Assembly (NCBI GenBank): GCA_015680685.1
Contig: MNCI01025588.1
Location: 357,285 to 421,284, forward strand
Direction: 5' to 3'
DNA from: Gnetum montanum
Lineage: Eukaryota; Streptophyta; Gnetopsida; Gnetales; Gnetaceae
DNA length: 64,000 bases
Shown: piece after piece, positions 37,682 to 49,342 of the stretch
Layout of the letters: the number at the start of each line of letters is the position of its first letter
Numbering within the stretch: the stretch's first letter is position 1
Program-made: the position numbers and the translations under genes
Notes under the pieces: model-generated
What the model was told of the DNA's origin: nothing
What the model saw: only the letters and a program-made list of their open reading frames with translations
Databases searched by the model: none

Positions 37682-39679
37682 TTAGAATGGAGGATACCCC
37701 CCATAACTAAATGGTTAAGCATGGCTAGAATTAATAAATGGAAGGTGGGGATCCTTGCATATTGGAAATATTGGGACATGGTCATACTTACCCCATTGGG
37801 GTTCACACACTTGATTAGAGTTGACATAGTGGGGCAAGTTATAAGATGTGGTTAATTTATAAGGAGTTGACCCACTATGGTACTTGCCACCGTAAGATGG
37901 TATGCAAGGATCAACATGTCTCCCCATGTGGAAATATTCATTGGTCCCCATGGTTGTTGGAGTATTGAGTGGTGGCCTTGATAAGGCAACATGAGGCGTT
38001 GGGTTCGAAGAGGAAGATGCACCACAGTGTTGGATTTGTGCTGAGTTGGTGGATGCAATGGTTTCTGAACTGTGGTGTTCCTTTCAACAGTCATGTCTAA
38101 AGAAGGGATGCCTTCGATGTTGTGAAGGACCTCCACTGCTGTTGATAGTAGCAACACAAGTAATGTTTGCGGGTTGGTGCTGTGGTGCAAAATCTTTTGG
38201 CATAGCTGGCGGTGATGTAGAAGGGGGTGAAGTATGAGAATATTGGGGTTGAGGACAAGTGTAAGGCACATGAGGTGGTGATCTTGTTGGAGAGGACATG
38301 GGTGGATAGCACTCGGAAGAATGATAACTATGAGGTGAGGTAGAGGATGCTGATCTTGTTGGAGAAATAGGGTGTTGAACATAATAAGCATTTGGTGTTG
38401 GGACATATGAAGGGTATGGTCTAGTTGGCGGTGGCCTCCCCCACAACTGAGGTTTTTGCCACTGTGGTTGAACCTGATATTTCTGTACAAAGTTTGGATG
38501 TAACATTCCTTCCCAATGCTCATGTAAATGTGACAAAACTGGACATTAGTCTTTGGGGTGATCATACAGACAGATTTTACATTGATACGTATGATTGGCA
38601 GTTGAGTCCTTATCCTTATTCTCTTCTACCCTTTGTTTCGATTGTCATGTGGTGTCCTGTCTTGTTTCTCGATTTGGAATAGTTCTTCCTCCAATAATGT
38701 TGGCATATTCTCCACATCTTTCATGTACCCAGTCTGTTATCTTATTGATCTTTGCCTCAATTTCATATAGTGATTGTAGGATTGGCAAAGATGATTCCAC
38801 CTCCTTGAAGTGATTGGATTTCTCCTCTTCATGATCATGGACCCTTGTTAAGTTGAGATTTTGGTCCTGTTGAGAACTTTCAACATTCTCCCAATTGGCT
38901 ATTTCTCCTTCTTCCTTTGCTACCCGCTTAATAAGCACTTGGAATTGATGGGTTTGTAGCTCATATAGTTGACCTTGGGTGTACATCCCTAAGATCTCCC
39001 TTGTTTCATTATGGAGCCCATCTATGATATGGTACATTAGCCTTTCCTCGGAGAACCCATGGCCTGGGCAGTTGTTTAACAGTGCATAACATCTTTTTAA
39101 GGCCATGTCCAAGGGTTCATGTTGTGCTTGTTTCCATTCTTGGATTTGTCTCCTCAAGGCTGACACTCTTGCATAGGCTTGATATCTTTCGTTGAAAAGT
39201 TCTACCATTGTCGGCCAACGTCAAATTGATTTTGGTTTTAACGACCTATACCATACTTTTGCTTGGCCAACGAGTGTCAAAAGAAAGAGCTTAAGTTTTT
39301 GCCACCCATTATCAATATTGTTCCATTTACAAGCATCGTAGAAGGCTTGTAAATGTTGTTGCGGATCTAAATCATAGCCCCCTAAAAACTTGGGAAAGTT
39401 GTTTAAATCAAGCATGGGTAGACAACTTTCCTTACGATGCCTGCGGGCTATTCGAACAACCTCTTGTATTTCCATTAAGCTTGTAGTGGCCAGTAAGGGT
39501 TCATCGTCATCGAGTAAGTCATGCTTTCGTGCGTTGGGATGATGTTGTCTTCGTTTATGTTTATAAGAAACCCCCACCTTGGGTTGCATACTCCAATCTT
39601 CATTGTCGTAATATTCGTTGGTTCTCCAATGAATTGCCTCACTAGATGTGACATTATTATAGTCTTGTAGGAGAGACAT
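37682..39679 (-). pseudogene. gag of element E
   Basis: The start MSLLQDYNNVTSSEAIHWR is followed by NNFPKFLGGYDLDPQQHLQ, LVGQAKVWYRSLKP and LFNERYQAYARVS, a helical Glu/Lys-rich region (39208-38645), the Cys/His motif region with SHLHEHWEG, and the Pro/Tyr-rich tail ending in SYGGYPPF. It is better preserved than B's gag, with long open stretches of 152, 187 and 150 residues, yet still has at least two frame breaks and a stop in the tail. Confidence 0.87.
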
Positions 39680-39802
39680 GGTTGTGAATTTGTGTGTGAT
39701 TTAATTACAATTATTATTATTATTATTTTTCTGAAAGATATATCGTCAAGGCTTTGTTACAGCGATCTTGTATGATGTAACTAATCTAAATAAGTAGCAC
39801 CA

Positions 39803-39821
39803 TCCTCGGCAACAGCACCAA
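39803..39821 (-). promoter_or_regulatory. Primer-binding site of element E
   Basis: Reverse complement TTGGTGCTGTTGCCGAGGA, directly after the LTR, tRNA-Asp type, one or two changes from element B's site. Confidence 0.78.
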
Positions 39822-40418
39822 TGATGAGCGGCGAGGTACCCCTACACTCAACCATATGAATACGAGCGTTCACGCACGATCTGGTCGAACTCCGTGGACA
39901 AGCTAGTTGTGGTATCTAAATAGTTACACGTTGATCGCAGTTCGCTGTCTTCCCACCTGGACTAGTATTTGCTTTGTCACATATGGTTTAGTCTAGAGTG
40001 AGGCGTATGATGTGAGCCTAAACTAGTGCTACTCCAAGAGACAATGGAACATAATCTTGATTAAACTAATGAGTAATAGNATAAAGGTGCCGTATAATTA
40101 CAAGCATTACACTGCAGGCATGCACTAGGAAAATATTCTAACTCCTACGGAAAGAAACTGCAAGAGCTCTGCTACAAATGACAAAAAGGTACCTATGTGT
40201 GGCGTAGGGCTACTTATTTATAGGCTAAAAATAGACTTTGCGTAAACGGGGCCGCGTCGACGCATGGGTGGATGCGTGGACAGGGCCGCATATACGCGGC
40301 CTAGTTAATGCAGCCCCGATATCGGGGATCCGATAACTAGGCCTGACAAACCATATCTTGTATCAGGGCTTCGATAACTAGGCTTCGATAATTGGGCCTG
40401 ACAGACCATAACTCATCA
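39822..40418 (-). repeat. 5' LTR of element E, with assembly gap at 40080
   Basis: 597 bp against 1015 bp in the partner. Two differences explain this: the single N at 40080 stands in for some 300 bases of U5/R sequence, and the left arm of the U3 inverted repeat is missing. TATA box (minus) at 40222-40215. Confidence 0.9.
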
Positions 40419-40473
40419 GTAATTGAATGAACTTGTTCCTCACTTTCTTTAACTCGAGGACAAGTTGTTATTC

Positions 40474-40486
40474 GGTCATGGGGGTA
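40474..40486 (+). promoter_or_regulatory. Polypurine tract of element B
   Basis: GGTCATGGGGGTA immediately before the 3' LTR. The same GTCATGGGG core lies at the matching position in C and E, and a relative in D. It would prime plus-strand DNA synthesis. Confidence 0.8.
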
Positions 40487-41398
40487 TGATGAATCATGGT
40501 TTGCCAGGTGTTGATATCGGACCCTTAACATTGGACCGTTGATACCGGACCCTTGATATTGGACCCTTGACATTGGACTCTCGATATTGAGTACGTGATA
40601 TCGCAGCCTGGATAATGATATCGGATACATGATATTGTGATTCCAGTGTAAGCCTATAAATACACATTTGGGTGCACATGATGGAAGTTAGTAAGTATAG
40701 AAGTAGATTCTTTTTGTTCATTTTTTACTTCATCTCAACTCTTTCCCCAGTGCATGCCCGCAATGTGATGATTGTAATTGTATGAAACCTTTATTCGAGT
40801 GTGACGTACTTGGACACACACATGACCAACAATAAAGATCGAGATTACTTCATCATTGTAGCATTCATGTAGTTTTAATTACTTAATTGTTATTGTTATT
40901 TATTGCTTCTTTAATTAATATTTCTTCACCTTCCTTCACTATCCTTGTTATTAAAAGTGGAATGAGTACGACTTAATCACGAGCATTTAAGTGTGACTAC
41001 TTGGTATCCTAGTAGCATATTTAAGAATGCTTAAGTAACATGCGCTCGGTAATCCCAAAAGTAGTACACGAGGTCCAAGATGTGTATGGATGACTAAGGA
41101 CAGATGCTCATCGCACTTAGGTTAGCTAAGATTTTCTTCCGTATTGCTCATTAGCTTAATCAAAGTTATTTTCCATTGCCTCTACGAGTAGCATTAGTTT
41201 AGGACCACATCATACACCTCACTCTGGACTAAACCATATGTGACAAATCAAATACTAGTCCAGGTGGAAAGACAACGAACTGCGATCAACGTGTAACTAT
41301 CTAAACACCACAACTAGCCCGTTTGCAGAGTTCGATCGGATCGTGCGTGAACGCTCATATTCATATGGTTGAGTGTAGGGGTACCTAGCTGCTCATCA
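40487..41398 (+). repeat. 3' LTR of element B
   Basis: 912 bp, TGATGAATC...CTCATCA, followed by the ATAGT duplication. U3 tandem units near 40510-40590, TATAAATA at 40655-40662. Roughly nine in ten bases match the 5' LTR by eye. Confidence 0.93.
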
Positions 41399-41403
41399 AT
41401 AGT

Positions 41404-42025
41404 CTTTTACATAATGCTTTTATGTTTGAACATCCTACTAGGATTAAACTTATAGCTTGGACAATGTAATGCAAAGTGCATGCTTTTATAATAGAAATTG
41501 ATATTGATACCAACCATCAGATAATGGGAATATATATACCATTTAAACCATAAAATAACAAAGAAATAACATGCCTTCATCCATAGTGCATCTATTTACA
41601 ACAATAATGTGCATAAGTTACTTGTAACATTGTTAAGTTCATAACAATGAGGTGTTAGACCGGTAACAAGACATTTGAGTTGGAAGCTTCAGGTAATGTA
41701 TTCAATTTTGATCAACAATATTGAGCTGTATAAAGTTCTAATTGGACTATACATCTTGGAGTGTATCTATGTTTCATTTATTTCAAGTTCCGACAACATT
41801 GGTAATTTAGCTACGTTTAAAAAATCCATTAAATATACTCTTCTATCTATGTTCAATTTATTTCAAGCTCCGACAGTAATTTCATAACCTCACATGGTTA
41901 GCTACGTTTAAAAAATCCGTTAAATATACCCTTCTATCTATTACATAGATTGTGGGCGTTTTTCGGGATATCAGACATCCCATATCGCTGGCGCCAACAC
42001 CTGCAACAAAAACTTCCATCCATGG
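41404..42025 (+). promoter_or_regulatory. Upstream region of the HRQ1-type helicase gene
   Basis: About 620 bp between element B and the start codon. A tandem duplication of about 90 bp (units near 41772-41862 and 41863-41945) repeats TTTCAAG, CTCCGACA and TAGCTACGTTTAAAAAATCC. A short upstream frame (42022-42051, 9 codons) overlaps the main start. I cannot place a TATA box with confidence. Confidence 0.5.
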
Positions 42026-43060
42026 ATGCTCATGTCCATGGCGACAGTTAATAAACCAGAAGCAGAAATGCATATTACTGTCAAATCTTTAGACGGGCAA
42101 ACTGCCCAGATCAGCATAGCCGGGCATGAGACTATTAGAGATCTGAAACAGGCACTCCTGCAAAATCCAGTATTTAAGAACCGGTTTCAGAATTTTCATC
42201 TATTTTATCGGGTAACCATTTCATTCCAGTTTGTGTTTAAAATGTAATTCTGTAGCAAGCCCAAGCTAGTTTACCATAATTCGTCCCTTTCCCTCAAGGC
42301 GTCAACTCTGTTTCCAAACCAACGAACGGAACATGCACATCTTAAAAGTGTTTCCTAAAACTATTTGAATTGTGGATAGAGACATGCTTACGAAATTACT
42401 GTTGTTGTCACGAGGGAGAAAAAAAAAAAAAAAAACGCAATGGATTTGGTGTGAGCATACTGTGAACACATTGAAATTGGTTCATGAATGGAGGTTTGCC
42501 ATTTTAAGATTTGTATATTTTGGGACAAACTAAGGAAAGACAAAACATATGTAAACATTTGCTGAGTGAACAAATATGTCAGTTACACCGAAGGGAGAAA
42601 GCTTTAGAGCTTTTTCATTCTTGGAAGCGTGCATCTTTTCGTAATAAAGTTGAGTGGAAAGGATGAATATTTGCGTGTCTTTCGGTTTTATCAAATAATT
42701 TCTCTTGTTTTAGCTGAGACGAACTTTACAATTTGTTCATTCTTAGTGTTGTCCATCTTTTAGTCCTACATTTTCATGATAAAACTCAGTGGAAAAGATG
42801 TATCCTTGAGTTTTGCTCAAAGTTGTCAGATGTTTTGCCCTGCTTTATTTTGGATGAAGTTTCATACATTATTAAGATAAACAGACAGTTTTTATATTTT
42901 ATTGTGTTTTCCTCCAATCAGCAAATTTCATGAAAATTTTTGACATGTATCTACTGGCAACAGGGGTCTAGATTGAATGGAAGCTCTGAAATTAGTTCGC
43001 TTACTTTGCAAGGAAATGACTTTATTGTGATTATCCCATTCACAAAGGCCTTACGGAGAG
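42026..43060 (+). other. Ubiquitin-like domain of HRQ1 (exons 1 and 2)
   Basis: Exon 1 ends FHLFYR and exon 2 opens GSRLNGSS..., together giving a beta-grasp pattern: MHITVKSLDGQTAQISI, then TIRDLKQALLQ, then FHLFYR and DFIVIIPFTK. Plant HRQ1 proteins carry such a domain at the N-terminus, whereas the fungal helicase is known without it. The partner it might bind is unknown. Confidence 0.8.
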
Positions 43061-46000
43061 AGATGCATGCTAATATCATATCCAACAGCGTTTTAGATTC
43101 TGCAAAGAATTCTACAGGCTTGATAAATAATGAAGATGCGCTTGATGGAACATATAGCAACTCCTTGGAAGCTGACGTATCAAAGACTAATCAGAATTCT
43201 ATCCAAGGTCTTGCTGATTCCATGTGGGATGACATTTTCTCAGATATATCTGAAATGAAGTCTTCATCCCAACTTGCAGATGGACTTGGGTCACAAAATA
43301 ATGATAAGGACAGTAACAATGTGCCTGCGAAGGATTATCTACAAACTGAAAAAACTTGTGTATCTTCCAGTGTTGCCAAATCTGTGTGTTCTGAAAGACT
43401 GGATAAATTGGAGTGTAGTGCAGGAAAGCAATGCATCGTAACTGAAGGATCAACCACCCTAAAACAAGTAAGATATCCTTCAAGAATTTCAAAGTTGGTC
43501 AAGGATACAGATATGGAGCTGAAAAATATTTCCACCATGTCAAAGGAAGATTCTGATCTCAAAAAGAACAATGATTGTTCTTATCCTCTTTTTTTAAAGA
43601 GGCAAATAAAGGTATTTGTGATACTGAATATTGTCTCTGGGTTTCTAGATAAGTATCACATGCAGGCTACTTGGAGTAATATCAAATCATCATTAAAGCA
43701 GCTCTCCTGTGAGGCTTTTGAGGAAGTAGCTGTAAAGGAAATTGAGATGCTTGCTGCACTTTGCCCGAGGGTAAAAATTATATTGCTGCTTGTTTTATTG
43801 TGATGATATCATTAACCCGTAAGATTGTGTTCTGCAATCTAATAATTTAAACTAACTAGGTCAGATGTTCAAAATTTAGCTAGATATTTTCAAGAAAGTT
43901 GGAATGATGCATCATTCCATTTAATACTAGTAAAAGGGCTCACCATTATACATCTTCCTTCCTGTGCTGGTGGAATTTCTTTTTTGGTTCCATGGCACAT
44001 TATGCTATGATTACTTCTGTCACTTAAGAAATATTGGTCGTACAGATTTGTCTTGGATGTAGGAGGCTTCATGTACACTGGCACCAAAGTTGCATCTTCT
44101 TCCTTTCATTTTTTTTGAGAGTTATTGAAATTGTCTCTGATATTATCTGGAATGACATTCTTCGCTGGTTCCATTAGATAACAAATTTATTTTCTCTTGT
44201 ATAATTCGCTATTTCATATACATTTACTCTACACTAAATGCATTCCTTGACTCATTTATAATTTTATACCAGTGGCGTGAACTAAGTAGTAAATTCTAAC
44301 ATGGAATTCAGATTTTGATGCTCTTGCATAGTGAGCCTGAGGCTGATGGAGAAAGCAATGAATTCTCAATTCATTTTTATGATTCTTCATGGGACTATAT
44401 GCAGGGAAAAGGAGGTGACTTTCAAGGACTGTTTAACTGTCTAGATATGCAAGTTAAAATATGCGATGTCAGATTTTTAAAATTATCAATCTTAGATTTG
44501 ATTTCCTGTTATATTGAATGTTTAAATTAAATTTCAGTTGAAAAAACCTTATATGTTGCTTATATTATCTGGAAATTTATAATTTTAAGATAATTAATAA
44601 CAGACAGTAAATGCAGAAAATAATCTGATATTTGTTTGATATTATTGCAGGTCATAGAAAGTTATCTGAAAAATCCATCATTAATACTATCACAAGAAGA
44701 CAAAGGGCTTATGAAGCACACGTAGAAAGAATTGTAAAACAATGGCAGGTATATGTTTCGTTTATCACTTCTCAGTTTTATCTTTATCTTTCAAAATTTT
44801 AGCATACTTCTGCTTTTATGTTTTCTTGATAGCACTTATGTTTTTCCAGTTTAGTTACTTGGTCAATTTCCTTTACTTTATTTCATTTCTATGATTATTG
44901 TACTCACTCAAGTGTTGGGTGGTGGAACCAGGCCTCAACAATCCTGATTGCCGAATACAAAATGAGGGTGAACGGAAGCAGAAATTAACAAATAAGGGTA
45001 AACAATAAAAAGAAATTAAAATCACCAGCAAACTTAAAAACAAGATGTACTCGAGTTTGCATAATGAAGTTACTCCTCGGCAATATATGAGAGGAAAAAA
45101 GAAAAACTCTAATTATGTAAAGGTTATAAACCACAGAAACCACTGTTTCAGGAGGCATAAGAAGTTGCAAGTTCTGGAAAGTCTTTGATCTTTTTATGGA
45201 TTTAGTGGAATCAAGCTTTTAGTGGTAGTTTTTGAACATGTTTTCAATCATAAAAGATTAAAAGGTAATAATGAGAAATACAAGCAAAACAGTGTAGCTC
45301 ATGAGGTTGTTGATATATTGTATGTTTCAGAATAAATTAAAAGTGTGTTTATAGAAACATTTTATATAATGTCAAAGCATTATTTATGCTGAAACGAAGC
45401 TTCTTATAATTCAACATGAGATTAAACCAGAAAAAAGTTATGAATGAAGAAAGCCAAAAACCATTAACATCTATCTATTTCAAATTACTTTGATCACCTT
45501 GAAATTCTCAGCAATCCTAATACAAGATAAAGTCTTGATCCTGTGATTTTTGGAACATGTGGTCATGCTTTTACTGCACAGGCATAAGGAATTAATCCTT
45601 GCACACGAAGATATCACGTGTGAATGCTTTATATGTTTTTTAGTTCATGTAGTTCAAAAATTTAGCTCTATACTTTGATTTTTTTGGTCTATGTTTTTTC
45701 ATTTTTTGTTTTCTCCCTGTTATTTCTCTATCAAACTTTCATCCAACCGTACTTCTAGTGCACTAGTTTGATGCCAATTGAATTCATAATGAATATCAAG
45801 TCATTTATCATTAAACCAAAATTTTTAAAAATTATGCAATTACAGTCACCATGTTAGCTAACTAAATTCTTGAAAGTCCAACATGTTTTGTTAAAAATCT
45901 CAGCTAACGTTGTTTTCCTTTGTTTGAAATTCAGACATGGAAAGGATCTACCAAAGAACTATTAGATGTTCCCACATTTGAGGATTTGAAAACCGTGGTA

Positions 46001-49000
46001 ACTAATATGCAAGAAAGGTCTAACAGTCCCAATGCAGATGTGCATATGCGTCAAAATGATGGGACCACTTTGGGGCAGAACAAAAAATGTCTCTGTTTGG
46101 TAAACTGTTCTTTACCTACATTGCTCGAGGGCAAAACATACAAATAGAATTGAAATTTGTGTTAGATCCTGATGATATGTTTTCAATGACTTGCTTAAAT
46201 GGGAAGAAGAATATATTTTTCTGATTCATAGGAACAAGTTTGTAGGCTAATCAGATTTAATGAACTAATGACTGTTGTTTTTTAGAATGCCTTTAGAAGT
46301 ATTTATTTCATTAGATGTTTCATTTCAGAATGTTTGATCTCCATGCAGCAATGAAAATGGTACATGAACATTTTTCTTTAATCTTTCTTACATATATTAT
46401 TTGGCCTTTATTTAGGGCACAGATAATTTGTTGCCATCAGAAATGGTTGAACACTTAAGGGCTGGATTAGGCTCTAAAGGCCAGGTTATATTTCCTTTTA
46501 ATATTTGATCTCAGCTCTAATTTTGTGTCTTAAATTGTTAATGGTCTCTTTCTGGCTTATTGGTTGAACAGATTGTACATGTGGAAAATATCAATCCCAG
46601 AAAGCCAAAGTATAGTGATATTCCAATTACTCTATCAGAATCTACCAAAGCTGCATTCAAAAAAATAGGAATATCTAAATTTTACAGCCATCAGGTCTAT
46701 CCTTTGATCTGATTACTGCATATTTTGTTTTATAATAAATGCTCAACTTAAATAGCGATGCTTTTTCCAGTGTGAAGCTGTAAAAGCATTACTTTCAGAA
46801 GAAGATATTGTAATAGCAACTTCGACAGCAAGTGGAAAATCTCTTTGTTACAATGTACCAGTTTTGGAAAATCTGTCTTTACAGCATTCTTCGTGTGCTT
46901 TATATTTGTTTCCAACAAAGGTATTATTTGCAAATTCATTTAATTTAATGTGCTTTCAATTTATAATTTTTTAGCCTGATAATTCAAGTACTTGATTGGT
47001 TTGAGTTTAATTTCAGCGATAAAGTTCTTTTAATTTAATGATGATATTATCATTAGTAAAGTTAATTCTAATGTAAATCTAGTTTTGAAATTAAAATCTT
47101 GCTTTTTAGTTTCCAAATATTAGGGTATACCTAGATGGCTACTAACTGCCATAATAGTAATTGCATGTCAGTTTCATGTCCAATATGCAATTAATTAAAC
47201 TATTTATTTGCATTTTTCAATCTTGTTGAAAGTTCTGTGCAGGCATTGGCGCAAGATCAACTTCGGGTTTTAACAGAAATGACTCAAGGGTTGAACTTGA
47301 ATATTGACATGGGTATTTATGATGGGGACACACCACACGCGCAAAGAATGCGGCTTCGTAATAATGCCAGATTGGTACTTTTATGTTGTTGTCTGACTTC
47401 ATTTTTTTTGTTTACTCGTTGTCTTGTTGCCTTGCTTTTATGTATGTATAGTTTTGATTTTCTAAATGGTATGTATGCTTTTTAGCTGATCACAAACCCA
47501 GATATGCTGCATTTGACAATATTGCCAGCTCACAAACAATTTCAGCGTATACTGTCTAATTTAAGGTAACATGCAGCTTCTTTTAAGGTCTCTCTACCTT
47601 TTGTTAAAATATGCAAGAGTTGGCAACTTAGTAGTATTGACTGTGACATCTATTTGGTATAAAACATAACAATGGTTGTTGTGGAGTATAGAACGTTCAA
47701 CACTCTATATTGGTTTTTATTTTATATTTGGCTTTGGTTGCTAATTCTCTGCAACACATTTTGTTAAACCGTTGCTCATGCATACAAGAAGTACAAGTTA
47801 TATGTATGATCATAGCTACTATATGCATGAACTATTAAAACCTTGTTTTTCTTGATTGTTGCATGCTAAATATTTTCATTATTTTTTAATGAATTTTTTT
47901 ATCAGGTTTGTTATCCTAGATGAAGCTCATGCATACAAAGGAGCATTTGGATGCCACACAGCTTTTATCTTGCGGCGATTATGTCGTATTTGTTTGCACT
48001 GTATGTCATTGCCTTGTTGCCATAAAATTTATTTAAGAAATTTATTTATGTCAGATAACTTCAATAATTTCATTGAGCATGAACTTGTTCTTGAACTTCT
48101 GCAGTATACGATATTACACCAAGATTTATCATAAGCAGTGCAACCATAGCAAACCCTCGTGAACATGCCATGGTATGTAAAGTATAAAAATGTGTTCAAA
48201 ACTTAAAAGTCATTTAAAGTTTGCATTAAACTGGTTTGTTTTGTTTTAGGATCTTGTTAATCTGAAAGATGCACATGCGATACTTGAGGATGGCAGCCCT
48301 TGTGGCTCCAAGTGTTTCATCCTTTGGAATCCTCCATTACAGCTAGATCCTGTTAGTATTCTATTTACCACTGTTGAAATTAAATGATGATACCACTGTC
48401 ATAGTTTTTGGCCGTATATATAATGGGCTTTGATATGTCTCTTGCTTGATCTCTAAGATCCCAACACAATTCCGGTTATACTTCAAGTCTTATTTCATTA
48501 ATAAAATTTATCTATTACCTATATAAACAATGGTTATCAGCATTTGTAGGTTGCATTTATTTTCTCAAATTGTTAAGCTTTTTTGCAATTCACATCACAA
48601 GTGTGTTGAACAGATAATTCATGTATAATTATGGGCAATAATATTATTTGTTTCTTTTCACATGTCAGAAAAATTTAAACTTGAAAAAATCAAAAAGGCA
48701 AAAGGTTGGCCAAGATAAGATTCCAGTTACAGCAGATATTAGTGTAAAACGGTCTAGGTAAGCCGTAGTATGCAATTTAATTACAGATGTTTATGACATT
48801 GCAATGCAATGTGGGTGTGTATTTTTTTTCTTTTTATAATTTGTTGGGATCATTTGCAATTTCTCATGTAAAAATCCAAGGATGGGGTTATTATTTCAAC
48901 CGAATAAAAAGTTGGGTACCATGTTTCATGCTTTAGGACTTTCAATGGTGTTTTGATGTTTAAAGGTTGATAAGGAATTTGCATCAAGGTTGTTTCCACT

Positions 49001-49342
49001 CACAAGGTTTGTTTCTGCTGATGTTTACTGCAGTTCAATCCTAGAAGCTTCATACATCTTTGCCGAATTTGTTCAGCATGGCTTACGATCAATAGCATTT
49101 TGCAATACTCGGAAGCTTAGTGAGCTTGTATTGAGTTACACGTATGATTTGACTTTTTGATTGTCATGCTTTATAAACCTGTTATACACTACATATGATT
49201 TATGTCCAATATGGCTTGTTATGCATGGATGGTACAATAAATTGTTAGAAGCTTGTTCTGTATCAGGCAAGAGATTTTGAAAGAATCTGCACCTCATCTC
49301 ATTGACTCAGTTTGTGTTTATCGAGCAGGTTATACTGCACAG
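42026..49342 (+). CDS. HRQ1: HRQ1-type (RecQ4-like) DEAH-box DNA helicase, first 16 exons; gene runs off the window
   Basis: Exons: 42026-42211, 42964-43770, 44312-44414, 44651-44748, 45935-46099, 46416-46484, 46572-46694, 46771-46920, 47243-47374, 47486-47565, 47906-48000, 48105-48172, 48250-48351, 48669-48757, 49034-49141, 49267-49342. All are GT-AG with matching phases, 2451 nt and 817 residues with no stop. A ubiquitin-like fold spans about 13-90 (MHITVKSLDGQ to FIVIIPFTKA). A charged linker follows. The helicase core includes TSTASGKSLCYN (Walker A, Lys near 540), LDEAH (near 643-646) and SSATIANP (motif III near 681-686), then FCNTRKLSELV and VCVYRAGYTAQ of the second RecA lobe. Relatives unwind DNA in interstrand-crosslink repair. 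The rest (motif VI, DUF1998-type C-terminus, about 300 residues) must lie past 64000. The start could be 42026, 42032 or 42038; 42038 has the best context (ATGG). Confidence 0.93.
46771..49342 (+). other. Helicase core of HRQ1 (exons 8-16)
   Basis: Exon 8 holds motif I (ASGKSLCYN), exon 9 ALAQDQLRVL (motif Ia) and YDGDTPHAQR, exon 10 LITNPDMLH (motif Ib), exon 11 DEAH, exon 12 SAT, exons 13-14 a linker with a Lys-rich patch, exon 15 RSIAFCNTRKLSEL (motif IV), exon 16 YRAGYTAQ. NPDMLH and YDGDT are hallmark HRQ1/YprA-family motifs. Motifs V and VI are missing from the window. Confidence 0.9.

Larger units (their letters stand above)
34787..40418 (-). mobile_element. Element E: second gag-only gypsy element, nested in B
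   Basis: The LTRs are 34787-35801 and 39822-40418, with target duplication GTAAT at 34782-34786 and 40419-40423. Between them on the minus strand: primer site, gag (39679-37682), 1.9 kb of non-pol sequence, polypurine tract. It is the same family as B, in opposite orientation and inserted into B's own 3' internal region. The high-coordinate LTR is short because a single N at 40080 replaces several hundred bases present in the other copy. Confidence 0.93.
15546..41398 (+). mobile_element. Element B: gag-only (non-autonomous) Ty3/gypsy element carrying four nested insertions
   Basis: The boundaries are exact: LTRs at 15546-16461 and 40487-41398, both TGATGA...TCATCA, flanked by the 5-bp duplication ATAGT (15541-15545 and 41399-41403). 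Removing the solo LTR (17605-18248), C (20724-34277), E (34787-40418) and their extra target copies leaves about 6 kb: LTR, tRNA-Asp-type primer site, gag, about 2 kb of non-pol sequence, a polypurine tract GGTCATGGGGGTA and LTR. No protease, reverse transcriptase, RNase H or integrase is present in B itself, so mobilisation must have used proteins supplied in trans, plausibly from a C-like element. The two LTRs agree at roughly nine in ten positions by eye, so it is not recent. Confidence 0.93.

Noticed and set aside
43610-43663. A 54-base GT...AG segment inside HRQ1 exon 2 that could be an intron.
   Set aside because: Its translation (VFVILNIVSGFLD) matches the conserved hydrophobic block that precedes the helicase core in HRQ1 relatives, and it is a multiple of three, so it is coding.
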